A stretch of DNA of 64,000 nucleotides. It comes from CAIXQW01 sp046049675. GTDB lineage: Bacteria > Bacteroidota > Bacteroidia > Chitinophagales > Chitinophagaceae. Position numbers and translations under genes: made by a program. The notes under the pieces are model-generated. The model did no database searches. It worked only from the letters and a program-made list of their open reading frames with translations, and was not told the origin of the DNA. The DNA lies in assembly GCA_046049675.1 (NCBI GenBank), contig JBJORA010000012.1, positions 1 through 64,000 on the forward strand, written 5' to 3'. This document shows positions 8,947 through 18,328 of the stretch, in pieces (the first letter of the stretch is position 1; each line of letters opens with the position of its first letter).

Positions 8947-9888
8947 CTATTTGTTTAATACCACTTGCTTGAAGTAGTCAAGTGTAATCTTAAGGCCTTC
9001 GCTGCGACCAACTTTTGGCGACCAACCCAATATTTCTTTAGCCTTAGTAATATCTGGTTGACGTTGCTTTGGATCGTCTTGTGGCAAAGGCATGTATACA
9101 ATTTTACTATTGCCGCCAATCAAACTTTGAATTTCTTCCGCAAAATCCTTTAAGCTAATCTCTTCGGGATTGCCAATGTTTACTGGTTTAGCATAATCGC
9201 TCATCAATAAACGATAGATACCATCAACAAGATCTGATACGTAACAAAAACTGCGCGTTTGACTGCCATCACCAAAAACGGTAATGTCTTCGCCACGCAA
9301 TGCCTGACTCATAAATGCTGGTAAAGCACGGCCATCATCAAGGCGCATACGTGGACCATAAGTATTGAAAATACGAACAATGCGTGTTTCTAAACCATGA
9401 AAAGTATGGTAGGCCATTGTCATCGCTTCCTGAAAGCGCTTAGCTTCGTCGTAAACACCACGCGGGCCAACTGGATTTACATTGCCCCAATACTCTTCAG
9501 TTTGTGGATGCACCAATGGATCGCCATATACTTCGCTCGTACTTGCAATGATCATGCGTGCATTTTTTGCCTTAGCTAAACCTAGCAAATTATGTGTACC
9601 CAAACTACCTACCTTAAGTGTTTGAATAGGCATCTTTAGATAATCGATCGGTGAAGCAGGGCTCGCAAAATGTAAGATATAATGCAATTCACCAGGCACA
9701 TGTACAAACTTGCTTACATCGTGGTGGTAGTATTCAAAATTCTTAAGCGGAAACAAGTGCTCGATGTTTTTGATATTGCCTGTAAGCAAATTATCCATAC
9801 CAATTACATGGTATCCTTCGGCAATAAATCTGTCGCACAAATGAGACCCTAAAAAGCCTGCGGCACCTGTAATTAAAACTCTCTTCAT
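8947..9888 (-). CDS. uxs: UDP-glucuronate decarboxylase (UDP-xylose synthase), SDR family
   Basis: This 313-residue extended short-chain dehydrogenase converts UDP-glucuronate to UDP-xylose through a 4-keto intermediate. The Rossmann motif GAAGFLGS is at 8-15, and the catalytic Tyr/Lys pair is in VYDEAKR (Y146, K150) with an upstream serine in [17 protein letters not shown] resembles the UXS signature. The upstream gene makes UDP-glucuronate, so the two steps are consecutive. The ATG at 9888 is preferred; an ATG at 9903 would overlap the upstream gene by 8 bp. A UDP-galacturonate/GlcNAc epimerase is less likely. Confidence 0.87.
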   Translation of the reverse strand: MKRVLITGAAGFLGSHLCDRFIAEGYHVIGMDNLLTGNIKNIEHLFPLKNFEYYHHDVSKFVHVPGELHYILHFASPASPIDYLKMPIQTLKVGSLGTHNLLGLAKAKNARMIIASTSEVYGDPLVHPQTEEYWGNVNPVGPRGVYDEAKRFQEAMTMAYHTFHGLETRIVRIFNTYGPRMRLDDGRALPAFMSQALRGEDITVFGDGSQTRSFCYVSDLVDGIYRLLMSDYAKPVNIGNPEEISLKDFAEEIQSLIGGNSKIVYMPLPQDDPKQRQPDITKAKEILGWSPKVGRSEGLKITLDYFKQVVLNK

Positions 9889-9895
9889 ATCTTGC

Positions 9896-11236
9896 TTATG
9901 CATTTATTGTATTGCGACCAATACTGTTATAGTAAAACTTTTCTGCAGCCATAGCGTCTGTATCGTACAAGTTACGACCATCAAAAATTACAGGCGCAAC
10001 TAATGCCGCACGAACTTTAGCAAAGTCTGGTGTTCTAAACAAACTCCATTCTGTACATATCGCTAAACAATCCGCACCTTGTACAGCTTCGTAAGCATCT
10101 TTTGCAAAGGTGAGTTTGCTATTGACTTCAGGCATTTGCGCAAAGTACTGTTGTACATTTGGCATACCTTCTGGATCGTAGGCTACTACTGTTGCGCCAG
10201 CTGCTATCAATTCTGGAATAATATATAAGGCTGGTGCCTCACGAATGTCGTCGGTATTTGGCTTAAAGGCAAGACCCCATACCGCAATCTTCTTGCCGCT
10301 TAGATCGCCACCGAAGTAGTTTTTGATTTTATGCGCAAGCACAAGTTTCTGCTCGTCGTTAACTTGCATTACGCTTGTTAGTATCTTAAAATCGTAGTCG
10401 TGCTGAGTAGCAGTTTTGCCCAAGGCTTGCACATCTTTGGGAAAGCAACTGCCGCCATAACCAATACCTGGAAAAAGGAAACGCTTACCAATTCGACTAT
10501 CGCTACCCATACCTACACGAACAGTTTCTACATCAGCACCTACCTTCTCACAAAGGTTAGCTAACTCATTCATGAACGTAATACGCATTGCGAGGTAACT
10601 ATTAGCAGCATACTTCGTCATTTCGCTGCTACGCTCGTCCATAAAGTAAATTGGGTTGCCTTGACGCACATAGGGTTGATACAATTTCTGCATCAAATCT
10701 TTTGCACGCTCATTGCTGCAACCAACTACAACGCGATCGGGTTTCATAAAATCTTCTACGGCTACACCTTCGCGCAAAAATTCTGGATTGCTTACTACAG
10801 CAAATTCGCCGTCATAGTTTTCTGCTATTTTAGCACGCACTAATTCTGCGGTACCAACTGGTACTGTGCTCTTATTGACAATTACTTTAAACACCTTGTG
10901 TTGTGCTAAAAGCTTACCAATATTTTCGGCTACGCCAAGTATATAACTTAGGTCTGCACTACCATCCTCACCTGGTGGAGTAGGTAATGCTAAGAAGATA
11001 ATATCGCCATGCAACAATGCTTCTTCAAGGTTAGTTGTAAACTGCAAACGACCTTCTTTTAGGTTGCGTTCAAACAATACTTCCAAACCTGGTTCGTAAA
11101 TTACGATATCGCCATTGCGTAAACGATTTACTTTTTCTTCGTTGATATCTACACAAATAACGTTGTTGCCAGTTTCTGCAAAGCAAGTGCCACTTACTAA
11201 GCCCACATAACCTGTACCTACTACAGAAATATTCAT
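9896..11236 (-). CDS. ugd: UDP-glucose 6-dehydrogenase
   Basis: This 446-residue enzyme oxidises UDP-glucose to UDP-glucuronate with two NAD+. The NAD-binding motif [10 protein letters not shown] is at about 7-16, the conserved [10 protein letters not shown] lies in the N-domain, and the catalytic cysteine is in GGSCFPKD near residue 260. The C-terminal UDP-binding domain contains [16 protein letters not shown]. It lies 16 bp after the aminotransferase gene and feeds the decarboxylase downstream, forming a UDP-sugar operon. Confidence 0.95.
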   Translation of the reverse strand: MNISVVGTGYVGLVSGTCFAETGNNVICVDINEEKVNRLRNGDIVIYEPGLEVLFERNLKEGRLQFTTNLEEALLHGDIIFLALPTPPGEDGSADLSYILGVAENIGKLLAQHKVFKVIVNKSTVPVGTAELVRAKIAENYDGEFAVVSNPEFLREGVAVEDFMKPDRVVVGCSNERAKDLMQKLYQPYVRQGNPIYFMDERSSEMTKYAANSYLAMRITFMNELANLCEKVGADVETVRVGMGSDSRIGKRFLFPGIGYGGSCFPKDVQALGKTATQHDYDFKILTSVMQVNDEQKLVLAHKIKNYFGGDLSGKKIAVWGLAFKPNTDDIREAPALYIIPELIAAGATVVAYDPEGMPNVQQYFAQMPEVNSKLTFAKDAYEAVQGADCLAICTEWSLFRTPDFAKVRAALVAPVIFDGRNLYDTDAMAAEKFYYNSIGRNTINA

Positions 11237-11252
11237 ACCGCTTCTTTAATAA

Positions 11253-12392
11253 TTATGCTTTTAGTTTGTTGATTACATTAAGCACAGTTGTGCTAATATA
11301 GTTGAGTTCATCTTCAGTCATTTCTGTGTGAATAGGCAAGCTAATAACACGAGGTGTAAGGTAATCCGTAACTGGCAAGTGCAAGTCGCTTACATTAAAA
11401 TGCGCAAACATTTTTTGCTTATGTGCAGGCACTGGATAATAGATCATACTTGGTACACCTTCTGCTTCTAGTGCTTCGCGAACTTTATCGCGATCTACGT
11501 CAACTAGCGTTAATGTATATTGATGATAAACGTGATAGCTATATGGCGCCACAGCAGGTGTTTTGATATTGGCATGGTTAGCAAAAGCTGCATCATAGTG
11601 CGCTGCAACTGCACGGCGACGACTACAGTAATCGTCAAGGTGTGGTAGTTTTACATTAAGTACAGCAGCTTGAATTGTATCTAAGCGGCTATTACAACCA
11701 ACAACGTCGTGGTAATAGCGTACGCTTTGCCCATGATTAGCAACCATCTTTAATTGCTGAGCAAGCGCATCATCGTTAGTAAACATAGCACCACCGTCGC
11801 CATAGCAACCCAAGTTTTTGCTTGGAAAGAAACTTGTACAACCGATAATACCCATTGTACCATTCGCTTTGCGCGTTCCATCTGGGAACGTATAGTGGCC
11901 ACCAATCGCTTGTGCATCATCTTCAATAACATGTAAATTATGCTTGGCCGCAATATCTAAAATAGGGGCCATGTCTGCGCTTTGACCATACAAATGCACA
12001 GGTACTATCGCTTTAGTTTTGCTGGTAATCTTTGCCTCTATTTCGGCAGGATTCATTGTAAATGTGCGCTCGTCTACTTCTACAAACACTGGTGTAAGGT
12101 TCAACAATGCCATTACTTCTACTGTAGCGATATAGGTAAATGATGGCGTTATAACTTCATCACCTGGCTTAAGGCCAAGCGCCATCATGGCTATTTGCAA
12201 TGCATCTGTGCCGTTGGCACAAGGTATTACATGCTTTACACCTAGGTAGTTTTGCAGTGCGGTGGCAAATTGCTGTACCTGTCCACCATTAATAAAAGCA
12301 GTAGATTCTACAACACTGGCTATAGCCTCATCTATTGCTGGCTTCATTCTCAAGTACTGACGCTTGAGGTCTACCATTTGTAAATTTTGCAT
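11253..12392 (-). CDS. DegT/DnrJ/EryC1/StrS-family sugar aminotransferase
   Basis: This 379-residue PLP-dependent aminotransferase acts on keto-sugars bound to nucleotides. The PLP lysine sits in FFPSKNLGCYGDGG (about K190), preceded by EDDAQAIGGHY, which holds the Asp that contacts the pyridine nitrogen. It is the first gene of an operon with ugd and uxs, so its substrate may be a UDP-4-keto or 3-keto sugar derived from UDP-glucuronate. The exact sugar cannot be told. Start ATG at 12392; a divergent -7 box lies just upstream. Confidence 0.88.
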   Translation of the reverse strand: MQNLQMVDLKRQYLRMKPAIDEAIASVVESTAFINGGQVQQFATALQNYLGVKHVIPCANGTDALQIAMMALGLKPGDEVITPSFTYIATVEVMALLNLTPVFVEVDERTFTMNPAEIEAKITSKTKAIVPVHLYGQSADMAPILDIAAKHNLHVIEDDAQAIGGHYTFPDGTRKANGTMGIIGCTSFFPSKNLGCYGDGGAMFTNDDALAQQLKMVANHGQSVRYYHDVVGCNSRLDTIQAAVLNVKLPHLDDYCSRRRAVAAHYDAAFANHANIKTPAVAPYSYHVYHQYTLTLVDVDRDKVREALEAEGVPSMIYYPVPAHKQKMFAHFNVSDLHLPVTDYLTPRVISLPIHTEMTEDELNYISTTVLNVINKLKA

Positions 12393-12413
12393 CTAATTTT
12401 TTTTAACGAGGCG

Positions 12414-12421
12414 CAAAAATA
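12414..12421 (-). promoter_or_regulatory. -7 box TATTTTTG for the UDP-sugar operon
   Basis: On the minus strand TATTTTTG matches TAnnTTTG, 21 bp before the aminotransferase ATG. It faces the plus-strand box at 12434-12441. A clear TTG -33 was not found. Confidence 0.5.
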
Positions 12422-12433
12422 GCAATTCCGTTG

Positions 12434-12441
12434 TAGTTTTG
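12434..12441 (+). promoter_or_regulatory. -7 box TAGTTTTG for the gene at 12462
   Basis: TAGTTTTG matches TAnnTTTG and predicts a start of transcription near 12448. This is why the ATG at 12462 rather than 12447 was taken for the downstream gene. Confidence 0.5.
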
Positions 12442-12461
12442 ACTGAATGTTGCTAAGTATT

Positions 12462-13211
12462 ATGCGGCTTTGCCTTTTGGCTGTTGGCACTTTGCTTACG
12501 GTAAGCTCGTATGCACAAACAAGCGAGGAAAAACCAACGCGAAAGTCTTGTTTACTATTTAACGCGCAGTTCAATGGCGATCAGCCCATTTTAGATTACG
12601 CAAAACGATTTGGTACTTGCGCAAAAATTGGCTCAAGCATCTACCGCAAGTCTACTAAAAACTATATTGTAGGCGTTCGCATGGACTTTATTTTCGGTAA
12701 TTCTATTAAAGAAGACTCCATGACATGGAACCTATATAACAAGTCAGGCAATATGATAGACAATAATGGCATTCAACGCAACCCTGGGCTATTTCAACGT
12801 GGCTATCAGGTTGGTGTAGACCTTGGAAAGATTTTTGATGTGTGGCAGGTCAACCCTAATAGTGGGGTGATTTGGTTGAGTAGCTACGGCTTTATGCAGT
12901 ACCGCATTAATATGTACGACCAAGACAATGGCTTTGCTCAGTTTGCTGGCGAATACGAAAAAGGGTACGACCGGCTTACTAACGGGCTGTACACTGAGCA
13001 AATGCTGGGCTATACTTATTTGAGTAAAAGCAAAGCGGTAAACGTTACTGCTGGATTAACCTTTTGCTACGCAAGTACCGGTGGCCGCCGCACATGGCTC
13101 TACGATGTAAACCGCAGTGGCTTGGACAAAAGGCAAGATGGCACTGTAGGCTTTAAGTTTATATGGCATGTGCCTAAATACAAAAAGATTGTAGAGGATA
13201 CCTACTATTAA
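12462..13211 (+). CDS. conserved hypothetical exported protein
   Basis: This 249-residue protein has a signal peptide (MRLCLLAVGTLLTVSSYAQ, 1-19) and then a beta-rich body with many Gly and aromatic residues (YIVGVRMDFIFGNS, GVIWLSSYGFMQYRI, GTVGFKFIWHVPKY), suggesting an outer-membrane or periplasmic beta structure. I do not recognise a named family. The -7 box at 12434 supports the ATG at 12462. Its stop overlaps the panC stop on the other strand, so the two genes are convergent with no spacer. Confidence 0.72.
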   Translation: MRLCLLAVGTLLTVSSYAQTSEEKPTRKSCLLFNAQFNGDQPILDYAKRFGTCAKIGSSIYRKSTKNYIVGVRMDFIFGNSIKEDSMTWNLYNKSGNMIDNNGIQRNPGLFQRGYQVGVDLGKIFDVWQVNPNSGVIWLSSYGFMQYRINMYDQDNGFAQFAGEYEKGYDRLTNGLYTEQMLGYTYLSKSKAVNVTAGLTFCYASTGGRRTWLYDVNRSGLDKRQDGTVGFKFIWHVPKYKKIVEDTYY

Positions 13212-14050
13212 ATCTCTAGGTTGTCTATCAATCGTACACCTTCGCAAAAAGCGGCGGTTAGTAATACCATTTTGCTAGCTTTATTAAAATCGGGCAAAAC
13301 CTGCAAGTAGGTGCTTTCTGCCAAAATAAGGTGTTCTGGTTCTAGACCTTCTGACGTAAGCATTTGATTGTATTGTTGGGCAAGTGCTTCAAAGCTTTGT
13401 TGATGTTGCGCTTGCTTAATAAAATTGAGTGCTTTGTAAATAATAGCCGATTTTGCTTTGCCTTGTTCGCTAAGGCGCTGATTGCGGCTGCTCATAGCTA
13501 GGCCGCTTGCTTCGCGCAGGGTAGGGCAAATCACCAATTCTGTAGGAATATTAGCCACCTTTAGTAATTGCTGCACAACCTTACATTGCTGATAATCTTT
13601 AATGCCCATAAAAAGCTGATGCGGCTGCACTGCATTTAATAACCTATGCACGACATTGGCTACACCTTGGAAATGGCCTGGTCTAAATTCGCCTTCTAAA
13701 CGTGTATCTAGTCCAGCTAAATCATAGTTGGTAAGCTTGTCGGTACCATTGGGATAAACATCTTCTACACTTGGCAAGTAGAGTACATCGCAGTTGGCTT
13801 GGCTTAAAAGGTCTATATCTTCAGTGATGGTAATTGGGTATTTGGCAAAATCTGAGGCATTATTAAACTGGGTTGGGTTCACAAAAATGCTACAAACGGT
13901 GAGTTCACAGGCTTTTTTGCTAGTGTTGATAAGTGAGATGTGGCCTTCATGCAAGGCGCCCATAGTGGGTACAAAGCCTATGGCTTTACCCTTAACTAAT
14001 TGATTATCAATATATTTATGTAAATCGGCAGCCTCCTTAAATATCAGCAT
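13208..14050 (-). CDS. panC: pantothenate synthetase (pantoate--beta-alanine ligase)
   Basis: This 280-residue enzyme joins pantoate and beta-alanine with ATP in vitamin B5 and CoA biosynthesis. The nucleotidyltransferase HIGH-like motif is GFVPTMGALHEGHISLI (about 26-42). GIKDYQQCKV, the second signature, lies near 150, and the late motif SSRNQRLS corresponds to KMSKS. It is divergent from the glycogen-synthase-like gene, an order often seen in Bacteroidota. Confidence 0.95.
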   Translation of the reverse strand: MLIFKEAADLHKYIDNQLVKGKAIGFVPTMGALHEGHISLINTSKKACELTVCSIFVNPTQFNNASDFAKYPITITEDIDLLSQANCDVLYLPSVEDVYPNGTDKLTNYDLAGLDTRLEGEFRPGHFQGVANVVHRLLNAVQPHQLFMGIKDYQQCKVVQQLLKVANIPTELVICPTLREASGLAMSSRNQRLSEQGKAKSAIIYKALNFIKQAQHQQSFEALAQQYNQMLTSEGLEPEHLILAESTYLQVLPDFNKASKMVLLTAAFCEGVRLIDNLEI

Positions 14051-14084
14051 TACAATCTGTGTTAATCTTGTTTAACAGTGCAAG

Positions 14085-14117
14085 TTGAGCAAAAATGCTT
14101 ATTCTTTCTTAATTTTG
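14085..14117 (+). promoter_or_regulatory. promoter of the 14.2-16.4 kb gene run
   Basis: TTG (14085-14087) and TAATTTTG (14110-14117) are separated by 22 bp, slightly longer than usual. The leader to the ATG at 14179 is about 55 nt. Confidence 0.5.
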
Positions 14118-14178
14118 CACGCCTAAATTTTTTGGCAGGGCTATTTGCCTTGTTGATTTAGCGAACCTTAAAATAGAT

Positions 14179-15000
14179 ATGATTACAAAAAAGAAGGTCT
14201 TATTCATCACCCACGAGATGGCACCTTACCACGAGGAAACAGATTTTGCACAAGTGCTTAATCAGTTGGCGGTAAAAAGTAATGAAATGGGTTACGAAGT
14301 AAGGGTAATCATGCCACGTTTCGGCACAGTTAACGAACGCCGTCATCGCCTGCACGAAGTAGTGAGACTTAGCGGTTTAAATATTTCTGTAGACAAAGAG
14401 GATTACCCACTTGTTATTAAAGTTGCAAGTTTGCCAAATGCACGCCTGCAAGTTTACTTTATGGACAACGAAGAGTTCTTCAAACGTAAGTTCATTTTCC
14501 ATGATGCAGATGGTAAGTTTTTTGATGACAATACCGATCGCCTCATCTTCTTCTGCAAAAGCGCATTAGAAACAGTTAAGAAATTTGGCTGGCCTCCTGA
14601 CGTTATTTTAGTACATGGATGGATGAGTGGCATTGTACCAATGCTAATCAAAACACACTACAAGCAAGAGCCTGTTTTTGCTAATAGTACTTTGGTTTAT
14701 GCTGCAACGCGCAACACATTTAAGGAAAATTTGGGAAGCGAATTCATGCAAACCACATTAAATAGTGCAAATTTGAAGGATAAAGATTTAGAGCCTTTCA
14801 AGCCAGGTACTAATTACAATTTAATGTGTGGAGGTGCAAAGTTTGCAGATGTAGTGATACTTGGTGATACCAATGTGGACCCACAGTTTGCCAGCGATGT
14901 AAAACCAAGCAAAACAAAAAAAGTAATTAGCTACGATCCAACCAGCAATGGTATAGAAATGATTACGGAGGTACTAGATCAATACATCAACAAAGACTAA
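14179..15000 (+). CDS. glycogen/starch synthase-like protein, N-terminal GT5 domain only
   Basis: This 273-residue protein resembles the N-terminal half of GT5 glycogen synthases. It has the opening strand KVLFITHEMAPYHEETDF (about 5-22), where true synthases carry a Lys-x-Gly-Gly glucan/ADP-glucose motif, and VILVHGWMSG (about 142-151). The whole C-terminal nucleotide-binding GT-B domain is missing, and the Lys-x-Gly-Gly motif is replaced by EETDFAQ. It is therefore unlikely to be a normal glucosyltransferase. The same short form beside panC is known across Bacteroidota, so this is not a local truncation. It heads a run with a DUF4270 lipoprotein and glmS. Confidence 0.8.
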   Translation: MITKKKVLFITHEMAPYHEETDFAQVLNQLAVKSNEMGYEVRVIMPRFGTVNERRHRLHEVVRLSGLNISVDKEDYPLVIKVASLPNARLQVYFMDNEEFFKRKFIFHDADGKFFDDNTDRLIFFCKSALETVKKFGWPPDVILVHGWMSGIVPMLIKTHYKQEPVFANSTLVYAATRNTFKENLGSEFMQTTLNSANLKDKDLEPFKPGTNYNLMCGGAKFADVVILGDTNVDPQFASDVKPSKTKKVISYDPTSNGIEMITEVLDQYINKD

Positions 15001-15024
15001 TTGTACAAGTACTATTGTAATTCA

Positions 15025-16404
15025 ATGTTCAAAAAAATTCGCAACTATACTGTTGCCTTTATTGCTATTACTGCATTAGCGCAGTGTAAAGAAGGTGCCT
15101 TACTAGATCCAGATTTGGTGCCAGAAGTAGATAACGTTACTACTTTTTTTACTGACACCACAAAGCTTAATTTTCAAAATGTAGCTTTCGATAGTTTGCT
15201 TACTAGTATCAAAGATCAGCAGGCCACAAGTACGCAATCGTTTATACCATTTGCCTATGCGACGCTGCATGCCTTGGGCGACATCAATAACGACCCAATT
15301 TTTGGTAGCTCACATGCTTCAATAGCCATTCAGTTTAGGCAGCAAAGCACCTCGTTGTCGTTTCCTACAAGTAACCTCATTCTTGATTCTCTGGTACTTC
15401 AGCTGCCGTATGCTGGCTTCTATGGCGATAAATTCAAAAGTGTTGCAACGACGTTAAATGTATATCGCTTGAGCACTGCACTAAAAAATAGCGACAGCCT
15501 ATATAATAGTTCTACAGTTGCCTATAATACAAGTGACTTCTTAGGTTCTCATACAGTTGATTTGGCTACGCTTGATTCTGTTGGTATAGAAAATAACCTT
15601 AAAGTGAGAGCACTTCGTATCAAATTAGATACCAGTTTTGCACGTCAATTATTAAACCTTGACGACAATGCGGAGTACAAGGATTATTCCAGTTTTGTAA
15701 CATGGTTTAAGGGACTTTATATCACGGCCAATAATAAAACACAAGGAACAGTACTAGGCACATTTGCCATTTCGGATGCAACTATGAAGCTGTATTATCG
15801 TGTATATAATGCCACAGATACAAGCAGTCAAAGTAGTACCTTCCGTTATGACCCAAATTACTGCTCTCATTACAATCGTATTGAGCGCAACTTTACAGGC
15901 ACGCCAGTGGCTAGTGCCATTAATACTGTAAACGGCGATGCCATGTACGTTCAGGCTGATTGCGGTGCTGCGCTAGATCTTACATTTCCTAATCTTAAGC
16001 ATTTACAAGGACATCTTATCAATAAAGCAGTTGTCGTATTGCCGATTATTGCTAGCGGTAACGATCTAAGCGATACCGCCTTTAGAATTACCAGTCAGTT
16101 GCGCGTTGTAGCTTACGACAGTAGCGGCAAACAAGTTAGAATACCTTTCGCTAATACAATTACTGGCGCCTATATTGGTCCATCTGGCCTTGTTACAGAA
16201 AATGGCCAAACCTACCGTCGTTATGAGCTTAATCTTACCAAAACACTGCAGCGCTTGTGCACTGGTAATCCTGATAAAATTGCAAAGCTAACGATACGTG
16301 GCGAAGGCGGATTGAGGTCTGCTAGTGGGCGCATGGTTGTAGCGGGCCCAAATAGATTTGCAAATAATGCAAAAATGAATGTAATTTACACAAAACTAAA
16401 GTAA
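15025..16404 (+). CDS. DUF4270 family lipoprotein
   Basis: This 459-residue lipoprotein has a membrane-targeting segment ending in the lipobox ALAQC (cysteine at about 20), followed by KEGALLDPDLVP. The mature part is beta-rich, with repeated LDSLVLQLPY and NLTKTLQRL-type strands typical of DUF4270, a Bacteroidota-specific family of unknown function. The ATG at 15025 was chosen; an in-frame TTG directly after the previous stop (15001) is less likely. It lies between the glycogen-synthase-like gene and glmS in the usual order. Confidence 0.85.
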   Translation: MFKKIRNYTVAFIAITALAQCKEGALLDPDLVPEVDNVTTFFTDTTKLNFQNVAFDSLLTSIKDQQATSTQSFIPFAYATLHALGDINNDPIFGSSHASIAIQFRQQSTSLSFPTSNLILDSLVLQLPYAGFYGDKFKSVATTLNVYRLSTALKNSDSLYNSSTVAYNTSDFLGSHTVDLATLDSVGIENNLKVRALRIKLDTSFARQLLNLDDNAEYKDYSSFVTWFKGLYITANNKTQGTVLGTFAISDATMKLYYRVYNATDTSSQSSTFRYDPNYCSHYNRIERNFTGTPVASAINTVNGDAMYVQADCGAALDLTFPNLKHLQGHLINKAVVVLPIIASGNDLSDTAFRITSQLRVVAYDSSGKQVRIPFANTITGAYIGPSGLVTENGQTYRRYELNLTKTLQRLCTGNPDKIAKLTIRGEGGLRSASGRMVVAGPNRFANNAKMNVIYTKLK

Positions 16405-16419
16405 ATATCTAAACATACT

Positions 16420-18258
16420 ATGTGTGGAATTGTTGGTTATATAGGGCATAGGGAGGCCTATCCGATAATTATTAAAGGACTAAAACGCTTGGAATATCGC
16501 GGTTACGACAGTAGCGGCGTGGCTTTGCTTAACGGCTCACTTAATGTATATAAGCGAGAGGGTAAGGTAAGCGACTTGGAGGAATTTACTGCAGGTAAAA
16601 ACCTTAGTGGCACGATGGGCATTGGCCATACACGTTGGGCAACCCACGGTGTGCCTTGCGATAGAAATGCGCATCCACATGTAAGTAACGATAAGTCACT
16701 TGCTATTATACACAATGGTATTATAGAAAACTATGCGGCCCTTAAAGAAGAGCTAACTGCACATGGTTATACTTTTGAAAGTGATACTGATACGGAAGTT
16801 TTCTTAAACCTTATTGAAGACATCAGAAAAGCCGACAATATGTCGCTTGAAGAAGCTGTGCGTGTTGCTATGAATGAAGTGATAGGTGCATACGCGATTG
16901 TGGTGATTGATAGAGATGATCCTAACAAACTTGTGGCTGCAAGAAAGGGCAGTCCACTTGTAATAGGCATTGGTAAAGAAGAATTTTTTGTTGCTAGCGA
17001 CGCAAGTCCAATTATAGAATACACCAAGCAAGTTGTTTATCTCAATGATGAAGAATTTGCTGTATTACATCGCAATGGCGAAATGGAGTTGCGCACAGTT
17101 GCTGGCATCGAAAAAAGTGCCTACGTACAAAAGCTTGAAATGGATCTAGAAAAGATCGAAAAAGGCGGCTACGAGCACTTCATGCAAAAAGAAATTTTTG
17201 AGCAACCAAACGTTGTGCAAGATTGCTTCCGTGGAAGAATGAATGCCGAAAAAGGCTGGATTAAACTTGGCGGCCTAAGCGAATTTGCTGCGCGTATCAA
17301 TAATGCGAAGCGTTTTGTAATAACGGCTTGCGGTACAAGCTGGCACAGTGGCCTTATTGGCGAATACTTAATAGAAGACCTTGCACGCATACCTGTAGAA
17401 GTGGAGTATGCAAGCGAGTTTAGATATCGTAATCCTATCATCAACGAAAGCGATGTATTGATTGCCATCTCGCAAAGCGGTGAAACGGCGGATACCCTTG
17501 CTGCTATTGATTTAGCTAAAGAAAGACAAGCCCTCATCTTTGGTATTTGTAATGTGATAGGCAGTAGCATTGCGCGTGCAAGTCATGCTGGTGCGTACAC
17601 ACATGCCGGACCAGAAATTGGTGTAGCAAGTACAAAAGCTTTTACAGCACAGGTAAGTTTGCTAACACTTATCGCGCTACAATTGGCGCAAAGCAAAGGC
17701 ACAATTAGTCAGAGTAGGTCGCGTCAAATTTTATACGAATTAGAAAATATTCCTGCAAAAATTAGAGAAGCTTTTGAAACCGAAGAAAAGGTAAAAGAGA
17801 TTGCAGCCGTATTTAAGGATGCGGAGAACTTCTTGTATCTAGGTCGTGGTGTAAACTTCCCATTGGCTTTAGAAGGTGCGCTTAAACTTAAGGAAATCAG
17901 CTATATCCATGCAGAAGGTTATCCAGCTGCAGAAATGAAGCATGGCCCAATTGCTTTGATAGATGAAAGCATGCCAGTGGTGTTCCTATGTACAAATCAC
18001 AGCGCTTACGAAAAAATTATTAGCAATATTCAAGAAGTAAAGGCCCGTAAAGGTCGTGTGATTGCTGTAGTAAACAAAGGCGACAAAGAAGCGAGCGCAT
18101 TAGCTGATTATGTGATAGAAGTACCTGAAACGGAAGAAGTGCTAAGCCCATTGGTTACTATTGTGCCATTGCAGCTTTTAGCCTACCATATTGCCTTATT
18201 ACGCGGTTGTAATGTGGATCAACCACGCAATTTGGCCAAAAGCGTTACAGTTGAATAG
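16420..18258 (+). CDS. glmS: glutamine--fructose-6-phosphate aminotransferase (isomerizing)
   Basis: This 612-residue enzyme makes glucosamine 6-phosphate from fructose 6-phosphate and glutamine, the first step to UDP-GlcNAc. The N-terminal glutaminase begins MCGIVGYIG with catalytic Cys2, followed by HTRWATHG and HNGIIENY. Two SIS sugar-isomerase domains follow, with CGTSWHSG, SQSGETADTLAA and the C-terminal end NLAKSVTVE. It lies 15 bp after the DUF4270 gene, so both are probably in one operon. No glmS ribozyme is expected or seen in the short upstream gap. Confidence 0.97.
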   Translation: MCGIVGYIGHREAYPIIIKGLKRLEYRGYDSSGVALLNGSLNVYKREGKVSDLEEFTAGKNLSGTMGIGHTRWATHGVPCDRNAHPHVSNDKSLAIIHNGIIENYAALKEELTAHGYTFESDTDTEVFLNLIEDIRKADNMSLEEAVRVAMNEVIGAYAIVVIDRDDPNKLVAARKGSPLVIGIGKEEFFVASDASPIIEYTKQVVYLNDEEFAVLHRNGEMELRTVAGIEKSAYVQKLEMDLEKIEKGGYEHFMQKEIFEQPNVVQDCFRGRMNAEKGWIKLGGLSEFAARINNAKRFVITACGTSWHSGLIGEYLIEDLARIPVEVEYASEFRYRNPIINESDVLIAISQSGETADTLAAIDLAKERQALIFGICNVIGSSIARASHAGAYTHAGPEIGVASTKAFTAQVSLLTLIALQLAQSKGTISQSRSRQILYELENIPAKIREAFETEEKVKEIAAVFKDAENFLYLGRGVNFPLALEGALKLKEISYIHAEGYPAAEMKHGPIALIDESMPVVFLCTNHSAYEKIISNIQEVKARKGRVIAVVNKGDKEASALADYVIEVPETEEVLSPLVTIVPLQLLAYHIALLRGCNVDQPRNLAKSVTVE

Positions 18259-18320
18259 GTTTTCTTTCAAAACTGTTAATGTTTTTGCATTATTTTAAGG
18301 CTTACTTGCATTCTACATAA

Positions 18321-18328
18321 TAAATTTG
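18321..18328 (+). promoter_or_regulatory. -7 box TAAATTTG overlapping the annotated TPR gene start
   Basis: TAAATTTG is a perfect TAnnTTTG match and ends on the first base of the GTG at 18328. If active, transcription would start near 18335 and translation would need the GTG at 18370. No -33 TTG is at the usual spacing. Confidence 0.45.
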
